The notes below the pieces were generated by a model. The model did not search any database. It was not told the origin of the DNA and saw only the letters and a list, made by a program, of their open reading frames with translations. From Homarus americanus (Eukaryota > Arthropoda > Malacostraca > Decapoda > Nephropidae): a stretch of 64,000 nt of DNA. Both the position numbers and the translations under genes were made by a program. The DNA is taken from assembly GCF_018991925.1 (NCBI RefSeq), contig NW_024720773.1:3837758-3901757 (forward strand), written 5' to 3'. Shown here piece after piece: positions 31,082 to 44,100 of the stretch; position 1 is the first letter of the stretch, and the number at the start of each line of letters is the position of its first letter.

Positions 31082-31246
31082 ATATATACTGTTAATGAAT
31101 ATGATGTATTTCTTTGTGTATGAACCTCTGTCCTGCGTGGCAGTGAGAAGTGATACCACCCTCAGTGTCAAGACCTGACTGAATTACTCAGAATAGGCAA
31201 ACTGTACTGCAAGCTATGCCAATAAATTTGTTAAACCAAAAAAAAC
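31082..31246 (+). mobile_element. Retroposon 3' end, family E, copy 3
   Basis: Near-identical to 25668-25832. Ends GCCAATAAATTTGTTAAACC and an A run. No coding portion remains. Confidence 0.75.
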
Positions 31247-31355
31247 TCCCACCAGTCTCCAGATCCCATACCGTTCTCACCTAACCCACGAGGCCCACCA
31301 CCCACAACCCACACCACCCATACCGCCTCCATTCCCCATCTATCCCAACCCAGAG

Positions 31356-31356
<1 letters not shown>

Positions 31357-31446
<90 letters not shown>
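31357..31446. repeat. (TA)n microsatellite
   Basis: About 44 uninterrupted TA dinucleotides, able to extrude as a cruciform. Confidence 0.97.
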
Positions 31447-31449
<3 letters not shown>

Positions 31450-31983
31450 GTATATATAAATAACCGCCATCCGGATGGTTAAAGGGTGAATAATAATTCT
31501 CACGTCGTACACGAACATTATAATTCGGTCAAACCTGTTGAATACAATTCATTTAGTATTTCAAATAAGTCATACATAGGCACTCTACATAAATGTTTAA
31601 TCCAATATATATTTACATAACAATCATGGCTATGTAATTAGTCTACTCTTAACACTTACAATGAATACTCAATTTGCCATATTTCTATACTGTCACACTG
31701 ACAAATGATGTAATGGACACAGTCTACCTGTGTACACAATAAGTACTAGTTAAACTTACGTGTTGAAAGTCTAGAGAGAAGCCAGGGTAGGTGTTGACTC
31801 TAAGATATGGGTAGCTATACTGAAATGCCCACCCAATAGCCTGGCCCCCTGGCTGGTCAGCTATGGCTGAGTCAGGTGATTATAATTATACATAAACTAA
31901 CTCCCTTCACACACTCCAACCTCCTTCTGGGCCTCTCATCTCCATCTTTGTACCCTACATATTGTATACGGGCTGCTTGCGGT

Positions 31984-31985
<2 letters not shown>
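31447..31985. other. AT-rich stretch, no recognised gene
   Basis: Unique-looking sequence between two TA microsatellites. No coding similarity seen. Confidence 0.4.
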
Positions 31986-31987
<2 letters not shown>

Positions 31988-32079
<92 letters not shown>

Positions 32080-32108
32080 ATGTGTGTGTGTGTGTGTGCG
32101 TGTGTGTT
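31988..32108. repeat. (TA)n joined to (TG)n
   Basis: TA run to about 32070 followed by TG repeats to 32108, directly upstream of the CR1-like LINE. Confidence 0.97.
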
Positions 32109-32167
32109 CTGACCTCACTAGGGGAAAGGTCACGGCAGGGTTAGCTCCAGAGGGATAATTATCACAT

Positions 32168-32488
32168 ATGGCAAGTGCTATGTGTGGTCTGGAGTGCGCG
32201 AGCTTGTTGGCCAAGCTGGAGAAGCTCACGTTGGAGAACCTGAAATTAAAGGAAGAGATGGCAAGGATGAAATTAAAGGAAGAGGCGAGACAAGGAAAGC
32301 CCGAGTCTGACGATAAATCAGACGAGTGGAAGGTTGTGAGGAGAGGGAAGACCAAACTGGTGATGAAAAAACACAAAAAGGATACGTCAACAACGACATC
32401 AACAGCTAACTGTACCAACTCGTTCAGTCCCTTGATAGACGAATTGGACGTTAGTACAGTGTTAGGAATGATGACAAAACTAAATTAG
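32168..32488 (+). pseudogene. CR1-like LINE ORF1, 106 residues
   Basis: The frame starts MASAMCGLECASLLAKLEKL and continues with LTLENLKLKEEMARMKLKEE, a heptad-like Leu/Glu/Lys pattern consistent with a short coiled coil at about residues 12-45. A basic stretch (VVRRGKTKLVMKKHKK) follows and could bind RNA. It ends at a stop in the spacer before the endonuclease. CR1-type ORF1 proteins bind the element RNA. Here the function is inferred from position and composition. It may be a shortened form of a longer original ORF1. Confidence 0.6.
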
Positions 32489-32545
32489 ACAGGGAGTTAA
32501 AACCTGAACGCGGTAAAGAGAGGACTCAGAACACGACTAACTTAA

Positions 32546-33180
32546 ATGTCTACTACGCGAACAGTAGAAGTATGAAAAACAAAATAGATGATATTAGGGC
32601 CTTGGTATGTACCGAAAAAATCGATATAATAGCATTCACTGAAACATGGATCAACCTAGACTCACGTGAGTTACCGGTCGAATACCAATTGCGGGTTACA
32701 AATTGTTCCATACCGATAGGCAGACCAGGAAAGGAGGCGGAGTAGCAATCTATGTCAGGGATAATCTGAAGTGTGAAATAAATAAGGGAATAAAAACTGA
32801 GCAGAATACAGAAACAATTTGGATAGAATTAATCGATGGTAGGGAAAAATTAATCATAGGAGTAATATATAGACCCCCCAATCTTGATAGAGTTAATGAG
32901 CGACTTATCTGGGATGAAATGCGCAGGGCTTCCAAACACAACAAAGTCTGTATAGTAGGCGATTTTAACCTTGGCCAAATATATTTGACTGACCTTACGG
33001 GTAACTCAGTATCAGAAGATTTCTCGAAACGATCCAGGACTGTTTCCTAAGTCAACATATAACCGAACCCACCCGGGGTAATAATATACTCGATTTAGTT
33101 CTGTCGAATAGAGAAAACCTCATTAGCAATGTCGAGGTAGGGAACGAACTTGCAAACAGCGATGACAAAGAGAATTAGAT
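32546..33180 (+). pseudogene. CR1-like endonuclease domain, frameshifted
   Basis: The first frame has YYANSRSMKNKIDDIRALV and DIIAFTETWI, where E is the catalytic glutamate of LINE AP-type endonucleases. It shifts near 32690 to a second frame with HTDRQTRKGGGVAIYVRDNL, LIIGVIYRPPN and VCIVGDFNLG, which keeps the GDFN catalytic motif. It shifts again near 33020 to the frame reading ITEPTRGNNILDLVLSNREN. The final SDH motif appears as NSDD, so the last catalytic histidine is lost. Three frames and a stop near 33175 make it non-functional. Confidence 0.8.
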
Positions 33181-33235
33181 TCTAGTTAGATTTTCAGGTC
33201 AGACGTAAGGAAAATTCCATTAAAGTCCCAGATTT

Positions 33236-34482
33236 TATAGGGCAAACTTTGATAGTTTAAAGAGGCAGCTGAGAGAGGGGGTGTCGCACTTGGGCGTGAA
33301 CCTGACAGATGACACCGACCTGATAACGAGATCTGAGATTGTCGAGTTCCACGACAATTTAAATAATGAGTTACTTAATGTACAAAGGCAGAACATACCA
33401 TACAAAAAACTCAGATCAGACAAAAATGACCCTAAATGGATAAATAATTATTTAAAGAACATTATCAGCCAAAGGAAGGCTATAGGTAAAAGGATAAACC
33501 GTGGCGAAATTTACCTCCGGGAGTATTATAAGGTATTGGCCGGTAGGGTTAAGACCGAGATAAGAAAAGCAAAGAGGAATAATGAACTAAAGATAGCAAG
33601 GGAGGCGAAGACAAACCCCAAAGGATTCTACCAAATGTATCAAACTGAAACACGAGATAAGATTGGACCAACACAGTCAGATACCGACAAGCTAACTGAT
33701 AACGACAGAGAAATGAGCAATAATCTGAATAAGTATTTTTCAACAGTTTTCACCACCGAAAATTTAAACAGGATACCCAAGGCACCGACTCTATTCAGAG
33801 ATAGTGAAGAAAACAAATTAAGCGAGATAGTAGTGACTAGTAACGATGTTAATAAGCAAATAGACAAACTGAAGCCTAATAAGTCACCTGGTCCCGATGA
33901 GATATTTGCCAGAGTATTAAAGGAATGTAAGGAAGAGCTTAGTATGCCCTTAGCAAAGTTGTTTAACATGACATTAAAAACAGGTGTAGTACCAGAATCC
34001 TGGAGGATAGCGAATGTAATACCGATTTTCAAGAAGGGGGATAGATCACTATCCTCTAACTACCGCCCAATCAGTCTAACATCAATAGTAGGCAAATTAC
34101 TAGAATCAATCATTTCAAACTCTATTTGAAACCACCTGGAGAAGCACAAGTTGATCAATGATTCCCAACATGGCTTCACAAGCGGGCGTTCATGTCTAAC
34201 TAATCTATTAACATTCTTGTCATCAGTTTTCGAATCGGTGGACGAGGGGCACAATTATGATGTGGTATATCTCGAGTTTAGCAAAGTCTTCGACAGAGTC
34301 CCCCACGAAAGACTAATTAGAAAGGTAGAAGCGCATGGCATCAAAGGCAATATCCTTAAATGGATTAGGGCGTGGTTACGGGACAGGAAACAGCAAGTGA
34401 GCATAAACGGCACTAAATCGCATTGGAACAACGTCACTAGTGGAGTTCCCCAAGGCTTAGTACTTGGACCATTATTATTTAT
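33236..34482 (+). pseudogene. CR1-like linker and reverse transcriptase, truncated
   Basis: A 282-residue frame (33281-34129) covers the endonuclease-RT linker, rich in Lys/Asn, and RT fingers with NKSPGPDEIFARVLKE and SNYRPISLTSIVGKLLE. It ends at a stop at about 34127-34129. The next frame (34151-34498) continues HGFTSGRSCLTNLLTFL, then VVYLEFSKVFDRVPHERL and SGVPQGLVLGPLLF. In motif A the usual D of LDFSKAFD is E, which would inactivate the polymerase. The YADD region and everything after are missing. Confidence 0.85.
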
Positions 34483-34483
34483 A

Positions 34484-34612
34484 ACAACATCCATATAACA
34501 TATGGATTACATATAACAACATCCATCATCACTACATATAACATCATTCAATATCACTATATATAACACCATCCATAATCACTACAAATAACACCATCCA
34601 TCATCACTAGAG
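34484..34612. repeat. 28-30-bp tandem repeat
   Basis: About four to five copies of an ATAACACCATCCATCATCAC-like unit with ATATA spacers, starting at the break in the LINE. Confidence 0.8.
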
Positions 34613-35143
34613 ATCGGTAAAGTAGTTTCAGAGATTCTCGTGCGGACACACACACACACACACACAAACATACTTCATTGTTTTATATATATAGATATCA
34701 AAGGTGACAAATGGATCTACCTGGCAGGAAAGTAGAGTTGTTGGAGCACTTAACAAATTATATGGGGATTGTGATTCCTCGTTCCAGTCCAGTTTTTATA
34801 TCACCCATTTAGTGTTATGTTCCCCCAGAGAAGTCTTGATTGGGTTGAGTATCTACATTTAAGTGGTCATTTCTAAGTATTATTTTTTTTTTACCACCAG
34901 TCATGATACCCAATACTTTTCTCACATTCAAGATTTAGATAATCTAAGGTAACTAGAATAAAATCCTTCGGGCGTCATTCAGAATTAGTCAGCTGTCCCG
35001 GACATTTTCACTGTTTAGTTTACCGTGAGCGAAGTTTAATCAATCTCGGGTTAATAAAGGCGAGCCATATTATACTTATAATTGTAATATGGCCAGACCT
35101 ACAGATTTAAGCCTCTCTATACATTGTTAAGTTGTACCTAACA
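34613..35143. other. No recognised gene
   Basis: Contains a (CA)n run at 34645-34666. The remainder is AT-rich and unrecognised. Confidence 0.4.
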
Positions 35144-38100
35144 TAGGGAGAGAGGGAGGCAACATGGCCTTCAACTAGGGAGGGAGGAGGGGAGGAGGAG
35201 GCAACATGGCCATCAATAGGAGGGAGGAGGAGGCAAAGACCATCAACTAGGGAGGGAGGGAGGAGCAACATGACCATCAACTAGGGAGGGAGTGAGAGGA
35301 GGCAATATGACCATCAACTAGGGAGGGAGGGGAGGCAACATGGCCTTCAACTAGGGAGGAGTGAGGGGAGGAGGAGGCAACATGGCCATCAACTAGAGGA
35401 GGGAGGAGGGAGGAGGGAGGCAACATGGCCATCAACTAGGGAGGGAGGGAGGAAGCAACATGGCCATCAACTAGGAGGAGGAGGCAACATGACCATCAAC
35501 TAGGAGGGAGGGAGGGAGGCAACATGACCATCAACTAGGGAGGAGGAGGCAACATGACCATCAACTAGGGAGGGAGGAGAAGCTGTGACCATCAACTAGG
35601 AGGAGGCAACATGACCATCAACTAGGGAGGGAGGAGGCAACATGACCATCAACTAGGGAGGAGGCAATATGACCATCAACTAGGGAGGGAGGGAGCAACA
35701 TGACCATCAACTAGGAGGAGGCAACATGACCATCAACAAGGAGGGAGGAGGAGGAGGAGGCACCGTGACTATCAACTAGGGAGGGAGGGAGGCACCGTGA
35801 CTATCAAAAGGAGGGAGGAGGCAACATGACCATCAACTAGGGTGGGAGGCAACATGACCATCAACTAGGGAGGAGGGCAACATGACCATCAACTAGGAGG
35901 GAGCCAATAGACCATCAACTAGGGAGGGAGGAGGCAACATGACCATCAACTAGGGAGGGAGGGAGGCAACATGACCATCAACTAAGGAGGAGGGAGCAAC
36001 ATGACCATCAACTAGGGAGGAGGAATAATAGCCAACTAGGGAGGAGGAGGCAACATGACCATCAACTAGGGAGGGAGGAGGCAACATGACCATCAACTAG
36101 GGAGGGAGGAAGGCAACATGACCATCAACTAGGGAGGGAGGAGGGAGGCAACGTGACCATCAACTAGGGGAGGAGGCAACATGACCATCAACTAGGGAGG
36201 AGGGAGGCAACATGACCATCAACTAGGGAGGGAGGAGGCAACATGACCATCAACTAGGGAGGGAGGAGGCAACATGACCATCAACTTGGAGGAGGAGCAA
36301 CATGACCATCAACTAGGGAGGAGGAGGCAACATGACTATCAAATAGGGAGGGAGGAGGCAACGTGACCATCACCAACTAGGGAGGAGCAACATGACCATC
36401 AACCAGGGAGGAGGAGGCAACATGACCATCAACTAGGGAGGGAGGAGGCAACATGACCATCAACTAGGGAGGGAGCAAACCAGGGAGGAGAGAGGAGGCA
36501 CCGACTATCAACCAGGAGGAGGCAACATGACCATCAGCAGGGAGGGAGGAGGCAACATGACCATCAACTAGGAGGGAGGAGGCAACATGACCATCAACTA
36601 GGGAGGAGGAGGAGGCAACGACCATCAACTAGGAGGGGAGGGAGGGAGGCACATTACCACTCTACTAGGGGAGGGAGGAGGCAACGTGACCATCAACTAG
36701 GGAGGGAGGGAGGAGGCAACATGACCATCAACTAGAGGAGGAGGGGCAGGGAGGCAACATGACCATCAACTAGAGGGAGGAGGGAGCAACATGACCATCA
36801 ACTATGGAGGGAGGGAGGCAACATGACCATCAACTAGGGAGGGAGGGAGGGAGCAACATTACCACTCTACTAGGGAGGAGGGAGGCAACAGTGTCCATCA
36901 ACTGGGAGGGAGGGAGGAGGCAACATGACCATCAACTAGGAGAGGGGGGAGGCAACATGACCATCAACTAAGGAGGAGGGAGGAAACCATGACCATCAAC
37001 TATGGAGGGAGGAGGCAACATGACCATCAACTAGGGAGGGAGGGAGGCAACATGACCATCAACTAGGAGAGAGAGAGAGAGGGAGGCAACATGACCATCA
37101 ACTAGGGAGGGAGGGGAGCGAGGCAACATTACCATCTACTAGGGAGGGAGGGAGGCAACGACCATCAACTAGGGAGGAGGCATCATGACCATCAACTTGG
37201 GATGGAGGGAGGCAACATGACCATCAACTAGGGAGGGAGGGAGGCACCATGACCATCAACTAGGAGGGAGGGCGGGAGGCAACATGACCATCAACTAGGG
37301 AGGGAAGGGAGGAGGCAACATGACCATCAATTATGGAGGGAGGGAGGCAACATGACCATCAACTGGGGAGGTGAGGCAACATGACCATCAACTAGAGGAG
37401 AGAGGGAGGGAGGCAACATGACCATCAACTAGGGAGAGGAGGGAGGCGAGGCAACATTACCATCTACTAGGGAGGAGGGCAACGTGACCATCAACTAGGG
37501 AAGGGAGGCATCATGACCATCAACTTGGGAGGGAGGAGGCAAGCCATCAACTAGGAGGGAGGAGGGAGGCAACAAGACCATCAACTAGGGAGGAGGGAGG
37601 CAACATGACCACCAACTAGGAGGGGAGGAGGGAGGCAACATGACCATCAACTAGGGAGGGAGGGAGTCAACATGACCATCAACAGGAGGAGGGAGGCAAC
37701 ATGACCATCAACTGGGAGGAGCGAGCAACATTACCATCTAGGGAGGGAGGGAGGCAACGTGAGCCATCAACTAGGAGGGAGGCATCATGACCATCAACTT
37801 GGGATGGAGGAGGCAACATGACCATCAACTAGGGAGGGAGGGAGGCACCATGACCATCAACTGAGAGGAGGGAGCGGGAGGCAACATGACCATCAACTAG
37901 GAGGGAGGGGAGGAGGCAACATGACCATCAATCATGGAGCAAGGGAGGCAACATGACCATCAACTAGGGAGGGAGGAGCAACAGATGACCATCAACTAGG
38001 GAGAGGAGGAGAAATAACGATAACTAGGGAGGGAGGGAGGGAGAACAACATTACCATCTACTAGGGAGGAGGGAGGCAACGTGACCATCAACAGGAGGGA

Positions 38101-41100
38101 GGCATCAGCGACCATCAACCTGGGAGGGAGGGAGGCAACATGACCATCAACTGGGGAGGGAGGAGGAGGCAACAAGACCATCAACTAGGGAGGGAGGGAG
38201 GCAACGACCACCAACTAGGGAGGGAGGAGGGAGGCAACATGACCATCAACTAGGGGAGGGAGGAGGAGTCAACATGACCATCAACCCACTGGGAGGTAGG
38301 GAGGCAACAGACCATCACTAGGGAGGGAGGGAGGCACCATGACCATCAACTAGGGAGGAGGGAGGAGCAACATGACCACAACTAGGGAGGGAGGGAGGAG
38401 CAACAAGACCATCAACTAGGGAGGGAGGGCAACATGATACCAACTAGGAGGAGGAGGCAACATGACCATCAACTAGGGAGGGAGGGAGGCAACGTGACCA
38501 TCAACTAGGAGGAGGCAACATGACCATCAACAGGGAGGGAGGAGGCAACATGACCATCAACTAGGGAGGAGGAGGCAACATGACCATCAACTAGGGAGGG
38601 CAGGAGGGAGGCAACATGACCATCAACTAGGAGGGAGAGAGGGAGGCAATATGACCACCAACTAGGGAGGGAGGGAGGGAGGCAACATGATCATCAACTA
38701 GGGAGGGAGGGAGGCAACATGACCATCAACTAGGGAGGGAGGAAGGCAACATGACCATCAACTAGGGAGGGAGGGAGGAGGCAACAAGACCATCAACTGG
38801 GAGGAGGGAGGCAACATGACCACCAACTAGGGAGGAGGCAACATGACCATCAACTAGGGAGGGAGGGAGGCATGACCATCAACATAGGGAGGGAGGAGGC
38901 AACGTGACCATCAACTGGGAAGGGAGCAACATGACCATCAACTAGGGAGGAGGGCAACATGACCATCAACTAGGGAGGGAGGGAGGAGGCAACAATGACC
39001 ATCAACTAAGGGAGGAGGGGAGGCAACATGACCATCAGCGGGAGGGAGGAAGGCAACATGACCATCAACTAGGAAGGGAGGAGGCAATGACCATCAACTA
39101 GGGAGGAGGGAGGCAGTGACCATCAACTGAGGGAGGGAGGCAACATGACCATCAACTAGGGATGGAGGAGGCAACATGCATCAACTAGGGAGGAGGGAGG
39201 CAACATGACCATCAACTAGGGAGGAGGCAACATGACCATCAACTGGGGAGGGAGGGAGGCAACGTGACATCAACTAGGGAGGAGGCAACATGACCATCAA
39301 CTGAGGAGGAGGGAGGCAACATACCACAACTAAGGGAGGGAGGGAGGCAGCATGACCATCAACTAGGGAGGGAGGGAGGAGAGCAACATGACCATCAACT
39401 AGGGAGGAGGGAGGCAACGGCATCAACTAGGGAGGGAGGAGCAACATGACCATCAACTAGGGAGGGAGGGAGGCAACATGACCATCAACAGGGAGGGAGG
39501 AGGGAGGGAGGGAGGCAACATGACCATCAACAGGGAGGGAGGGAGGAGGCAACAGACCACTCACTAGGGAGGGAGGAGGCAATGACCATCAACTAAGGGA
39601 GGGAGGAGGGAGGCAACATGACCACAACTAGGGGAGGGAGGAGGGGGAGGCAAACGAGACCATCAACCAGGGAGGGAGGGAGGGAGGCAACATGACCATC
39701 AACTATAGGGAGGGAGGAGGCAACATGACCATCAAACCAGGGGAGGAGGGAGGCAACATGACCATCAACTAGGGAGAGAGGGGAGGAGGCAACACACATC
39801 AACTAGGGAGGGAGGAGAGCAACATACCATCCAATAGGGAGGAAGGGAGGCAACGTGACGACAACAATAGGGGAGGGAGGCACATGACCACACCTGGGAG
39901 GGAGGGAGGCAAGACCATCACTAGGGGAGGGAGGGAGGCAACATGCACCACCAGGGAGGAGGGAGCAACAACTCATCACCAGGGAGAGGGAGGAGGCAAC
40001 ATGACCACGGATTATGGAGGAAGGGAGGCAACATGACCATCAACTAGGAGGAGTGAGCAACATGACCATCAACTAGGGAGAGAGAGGGAGGGAGGCAACA
40101 TGACCATCAACTAGGGAGGGAGGGAGCGAGGCAACACACCATCTACTAGGGAGGAGGGAGGCAATGTGACCACAACTAGGGAGGAGGCATCATGACCATC
40201 AACCGGGAGGAGGGAGGCAACATGACCACTAACTAGGGAGAGGGAGGGAGGCACACAGCCACCCAGGGGAGGAGGGAGGCAACATGACCACACCAGAGGG
40301 AGAGAGGCAACAACACACACTAGGGAGGGAGGGAGGAGCACATGACCACCACCTTGGGAGAGAGGAGGGGAGGCAATGACCATCAACTAGGGAGGGAGGG
40401 AGGCACCATGACTATCAACCAGGAGGGAGGGGAGGAGCAACATGACTCATCAACTAGGGAGGGAGGGAGGGAGGCAACAACACTACCACCAGGGAGAGGA
40501 GGGAGCACACCTCACCAACTAGGGAGAGAGGGAGGGAGGCAAACAGACCATCAACTAGGGGAGGAGGAGGCACATGACTATCAACTAGGGAGGGGAGGCA
40601 AAGACCACCAGGGAGGGAGGCAAACACACTCAGGGAGGGAGGAGGCAATACAAGAGGGAGGGAGGGAGGCAACATGACCACACCAAGGGAGGAGGGAGGC
40701 AAGGCGACCAACCAGGGGAGGGAGAGGAGGCAAATGACACACCAGGGAGGGAGGGAGGCAAATATGACCAACCAGGGGAGAGGAAGGCAACATGACCACA
40801 ACTAGGGAGGGGAGAGGGAGGCAACAAGCACAATAACCAGGGGAGGGAGGGAGGCAACATGACCACAACCAGGGAGGGGAGGGAGGCAACATACCATCAA
40901 CCAGAGGAGGGAGGCAACATGACCACCAACCAGGGAGGAGGGAGGCAACGTGACCATAACCAGGAAGGAGGCAACATGACTATCAACCAGGGAGGGAGGG
41001 AGTGCAACATGACCATCACCCAGAGGGAGGGAGGGAGGCAACATGACCATCAACTAGGGGAGGGAGGGAGGCAACATGACCAACACCCGGGGAGAGGAAG

Positions 41101-44100
41101 CAACATGACACACCAGGAAGGAGGAGCAAGCATCCACTCAGAGAGGGAGGGAGGCAAGACACACCAGGGAGAGGAGAGAGAAGACACACTAGGGAGGGAG
41201 GGAGGAAATATGATTAAACTAGGGAGGGAGGGAGGCAATATGACCATTACCCGGGAGGGAGGGAGGCACGACCATACTCAGAGAGGGAGGCAACATGACC
41301 ATCAACTAGGAGGAGGGAGGCAACATGACCATCAACCAGGGGAGGAGGGAGGCAACATGACCATCAACTAGGAGGAGGGAGGAGGCAACATGACCATCAA
41401 CTAGGGAGGAGGGAGGCAACATGACCATCACCAGGGAGGGAGAGGCAACATGACCACAACAAGAGAGGGAGGGAGGCAACAGCACATCACCCAGGGAGGG
41501 AGGGAGGCAACATGACCACACCAGGGGAGGGAGGAGGGAGGAAAACATGACATCACCAGGGAGGAGGGAGAGGAACAGACACCACACAGGGAGGGAGGGG
41601 GCAATGACCACAACTGAGGGAGGGGAGGGGAGGGGAGGCAACATGACTAACAACCAGGGAGGGAGGAGGGAGGCAACATGACCACACCGAGGGAGGGAGG
41701 GAGGCAACATGACCATAAACTAGGGAGGAGGAGGAGGCAACATGACCATCAACTAGGGAGGGAGGGAGGCAACATGACCATCAACCAGGGAGGGAGGAGG
41801 AGGCAACAACCACTCACTAGGGGAGGGAGGGAGGCAACGGACTATCACAGGGGAGGGAGGAGGAGGCAACATGACCTACACCAGGGGAGGGAGGGGAGGA
41901 GGCAAACATGACCATCAATTAGAGGGAGGAGGGAGGCAAATATGACACACCAGGGAGGGAGGGGAGGCAACATGACCATCAACTAGGGGAGGGAGGGAGG
42001 CAACATGACCATCAACTAGGAGGGAGGGAGGGAGGCAACGACCATCAACTAGGAGAGGGAGGCAACATGACCATCAACTAGGAGGAGGGAGGCAACAGAC
42101 CATCAACTAGGAGGGGAGGCAACATGACCCATCAACTAGGGAGGAGGGAGGCAACATGACCATCAACTAGGGGAGGAGGCAACATGACCATCAACTAGGG
42201 AGAGGAGGGAGGCAACATGACCATCAACTAGGGAGGAGGGAGGCAACATGACCACAACCAGGGAGGGAGGCAACATGACCATCAACTAGGGAGGGAGGCA
42301 ACATGACCATCAACCAGAGGGAGGGAGGGAGGGAGGCAACATGACTATCAACTAGGGAGGAGGGACAACATGACCATCAACTAGGGAGGAGGCAACATGA
42401 CCATCAACTAGGGAGGGAGGCAACACTGACCATCAACCAAGGAGGGAGGGGAGGAGGCAACATGACCATCAACTAGGGAGGGAGGGAGGCAACATGACCA
42501 TCAACTAGGAGGGAGAGAGGCAACATGACCATCAACTAGGAGGAGGGAGGGAGGCAACATGACCATCAACTAGGGAGGGAGGGAGGGAGGCAATATGACC
42601 ATCAACTAGGGAGGGAGGGAGGAGGCAACGTGACCATCAACTAGGGAGGAAGGCAACATGACCATCAACTAGGGAGGGAGGGAGGGAGGCACATGACCAC
42701 TCAACTAGGAGGGAGGCAACATGACCATCAACTAGGGAGGGAGGGAGGCAACATGACCATCAACTAGGGAGAGGAGGGAGGCAACATGACCATCAACTAG
42801 GGAGGAGGGAGGCAACATGACCATCAACTAGGAGGGAGGCAATGACCACAACTAGGAGGAGGGAGGCAATATGACCATCAACTAGGGAGGGAGGGAGGCA
42901 ACATGACCATCAACTAGGGAGGGAGGCAACATGACCATCAACTAAGGGAGGGAGGCAACATGACCACAACCAAGGAGGAGGGAGGAGGGAGGCAACATGA
43001 CCATCAACTAGGAGGGAGGGGAGGCAACAGACCATCAACCAGGGGAGGGAGGCAACATGACCATCAACTAGGAGGAGGCAACATGACCATCAACCAAGGA
43101 GGAGGGAGGGAGGCAACATGACTATCAACTAGGGAGGGGAGGAGGCAACATGACCATCAACTAGGAGGGAGAGGCAACATGACCATCAACTAGGGAGGGA
43201 GGAGGGAGGCAACATGACCATCAACTAGGGAGGGAGGGAGGCAACATGACCATCAACTAGGGGAGGAGGGAGGAGGCAACATGACCATCAACTAGGGAGG
43301 GAGGCAAACATGACCATCAACTAGGGAGGGAGGGAGGCAACATGACCATCAACTAGGGAGGGAGGCAACATGACCATCAACCAGGGAGGGAGGCAACATG
43401 ACCATCAACTAGGGAGGGAGGAGGAGGCAACATGACCATCAACTAGGGAGGGAGGCAACATGACCATCAACTAGGGAGGGAGGGAGGCAACATGACCATC
43501 AACTAGGAGGAGGAAGGCAACATGACCACAACTAGGAGGGAGGGAGGGAGGCAACATGACCATCAACTAGAGGGAGGCAACATGACCATCAACTAGGGAG
43601 GAGGAGGCAACATGACCATCAACTAGGAGGGAGGCAATATGACCATCAACTAGGGAGGAGGGAGGCAACAGACCATCAACTAGGGAGGAGGCAACATGAC
43701 CATCAACCAGAGGGAGGGAGGGAGGGAGGCAACATGACTATCAACTAGGGAGGGAGGGAGGCAACATGACCATCAACTAGGGAGGGAGGCAACATGACCA
43801 TCAACTAGGGAGGGAGGGGAGGCAACATGACCATCAACTAGGAGGAGGGAGGCAACATGACCATCAACTAGGGAGGGAGGGAGCAACATGACCATCAACT
43901 AGGGAGGGAGGCAACATGACCATCAACCAAGGAGGGAGGGAGGGAGGAGGCAACATGACCATCAACTAGAGGGAGGGAGGCAACATGACCATCAACTAGG
44001 GGGGAGGCAACATGACCATCAACTAGGGAGGGAGGGAGGCAACATGACCATCAACTAGGGAGGGAGGCAACATGACCATCAACTAGGAGGAGGGAGGCAA

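Larger units (their letters stand above)
32110..34482 (+). mobile_element. CR1-like LINE with intact 5' half, cut off in RT
   Basis: Plus-strand element with, in order, a short ORF1, an endonuclease domain and an RT domain. RT motifs such as KPNKSPGPDEIFARVLKE, IPIFKKGDRSLSSNYRPI and GVPQGLVLGPLLF are characteristic of the CR1/L2 group. The reading stops at GPLLF, just before the YADD region, where a 28-30-bp tandem repeat begins. Losing the 3' end while keeping the 5' end is unlike ordinary 5' truncation and implies a later deletion or replacement. Confidence 0.85.

Noticed and set aside
31357..32070. TATA promoters in the TA runs
   Set aside because: They are simple (TA)n microsatellites with no transcription unit attached.
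40111..41911. Pro/Leu-rich minus and His/Gly-rich plus frames in the 10-kb array
   Set aside because: They exist only where ACTAGGG is replaced by ACCAGGG, which removes the TAG stop.
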